DNA of 12,963 bases from assembly GCA_016932895.1 (NCBI GenBank), contig JAFGCA010000528.1, forward strand, positions 1-12,963. Reading direction: 5' to 3'. Every line of letters begins with the position of its first letter. Position 1 is the stretch's first letter. The position numbers were made by a program, and so were the translations under genes. Of the stretch, positions 12,601-12,963 are shown in pieces. The notes beneath the pieces are model-generated. The model was not told the origin of the DNA, did not search any database, and saw only the letters and a program-made list of their open reading frames with translations. Origin of the DNA: Sedimentisphaerales bacterium (GTDB taxonomy: Bacteria; Planctomycetota; Phycisphaerae; Sedimentisphaerales; SG8-4).

Positions 12601-12963
12601 TTATCCCTTCTTCCTTACCTTAAACGGCAGGGCGCGAAGGCGAAGTTCGTTGCCCATAAGCTCGAACTCGGGGTCCTTGTGAACCAGGGTGGCATCGAGT
12701 AGAGATGCGGCAGCGGCCACGAACGAGTCGGCCAGGGATATCCCATATTCGGCCTTGTGTCGGGCGGCCAGCAGACATTGCCTTTTGTCCGGGTAGACCC
12801 AGTTCAGGGACCAGGACTTCACGAGGCCGACCAGGTAGTCCGCGCTCGATTCGTCTTTTTCCTGGATCGTAATGTACCTGACCTCGGTTAGAGTGACGAC
12901 GCTGGCGTAGAGAATGACTTCACCCCGCAGGCCGGCGCGCAGATAGTCGGCCACCACCTCGGC
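12601..12963 (-). CDS. PIN-domain (VapC-like) toxin, N-terminus outside window
   Basis: The last 120 codons of a PIN-domain ribonuclease; the frame is open to the window edge, so the start and the first active-site Asp lie beyond 12963. What remains includes the second-motif glutamate in VTLTEVRYI, the third-motif Asp in YGISLADSFVAAAA, and a fourth acidic position in VHKDPEFE, all as in VapC toxins, which cleave RNA (often tRNA) when released from the VapB antitoxin. The usual length of about 130-140 residues implies only 10-20 missing. On the minus strand a vapB antitoxin gene would be expected immediately upstream, outside the window. The C-terminus ends in a basic KVRKKG. Confidence 0.88.
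   Translation of the reverse strand, partial: AEVVADYLRAGLRGEVILYASVVTLTEVRYITIQEKDESSADYLVGLVKSWSLNWVYPDKRQCLLAARHKAEYGISLADSFVAAAASLLDATLVHKDPEFELMGNELRLRALPFKVRKKG

Noticed and set aside
1..12963. CRISPR array, insertion sequence or integrase
   Set aside because: No repeat-spacer pattern, no transposase or recombinase motif and no paired terminal inverted repeats were seen; the only tandem repeat is the coding TPR array.

Overview
The window is bacterial chromosomal DNA of moderately high G+C. It looks like an accessory island made of conflict or signalling genes, broken genes and a toxin gene. The organism is only weakly indicated. The broken mraY copy on the minus strand ends in an RFPLHDHCRRNLG..NAQVLMRF tail, which from memory resembles MraY of the Verrucomicrobiota/Lentisphaerota group. 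A short CHPERSRGIS-type dispersed repeat lies at the left end. Both would fit a PVC-group bacterium, but neither proves it.

Left block (about 660-5880, plus strand). A Nudix hydrolase gene is followed by three closely packed genes. The first is a 1013-residue protein that appears to join a degenerate PfkB/ribokinase-like domain, an AAA-type ATPase and a C-terminal RyR (ryanodine-receptor repeat) domain. The second is a membrane protein whose C-terminal half looks like a CYTH/VTC triphosphate-tunnel domain. The third is a 109-residue Cys-rich protein whose start codon overlaps the previous stop (ATGA). Together they look like an uncharacterised nucleotide- or polyphosphate-linked stress or conflict system. 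The RyR domain would sense a ligand, the AAA ATPase would switch, the CYTH-like membrane protein would act on a phosphate-rich substrate, and the Nudix enzyme would clear a nucleotide. This is inference from domains and gene order.

Middle block (about 6330-10700, plus strand). A GC-rich gene encodes a DUF4062-STAND NTPase-TPR protein with the same architecture as eukaryotic nephrocystin-3. It carries eight almost identical 120-bp TPR units. Ten bases after its stop lies a second DUF4062 gene, cut off in mid-domain. That remnant overlaps, by GTGA, a gene for a receiver-like/HPr-like fusion protein in which the usual phospho-acceptor Asp is His and the usual regulatory Ser is Asp.

Right block (about 10700-12963, mostly minus strand). 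Here lie a 14-codon possible murD stub, an mraY pseudogene (internal deletion of roughly 100 codons plus a frameshift) and an intact 63-residue zinc-ribbon gene. Further right are a short plus-strand gene of unknown function and an inverted 49-codon fragment of a WD40-type STAND protein. That fragment plausibly comes from the same gene family as the truncated DUF4062 remnant. The window ends inside a PIN-domain (VapC-like) toxin gene. This side carries the scars of repeated insertion, deletion and inversion, as expected at a hotspot for defence genes.
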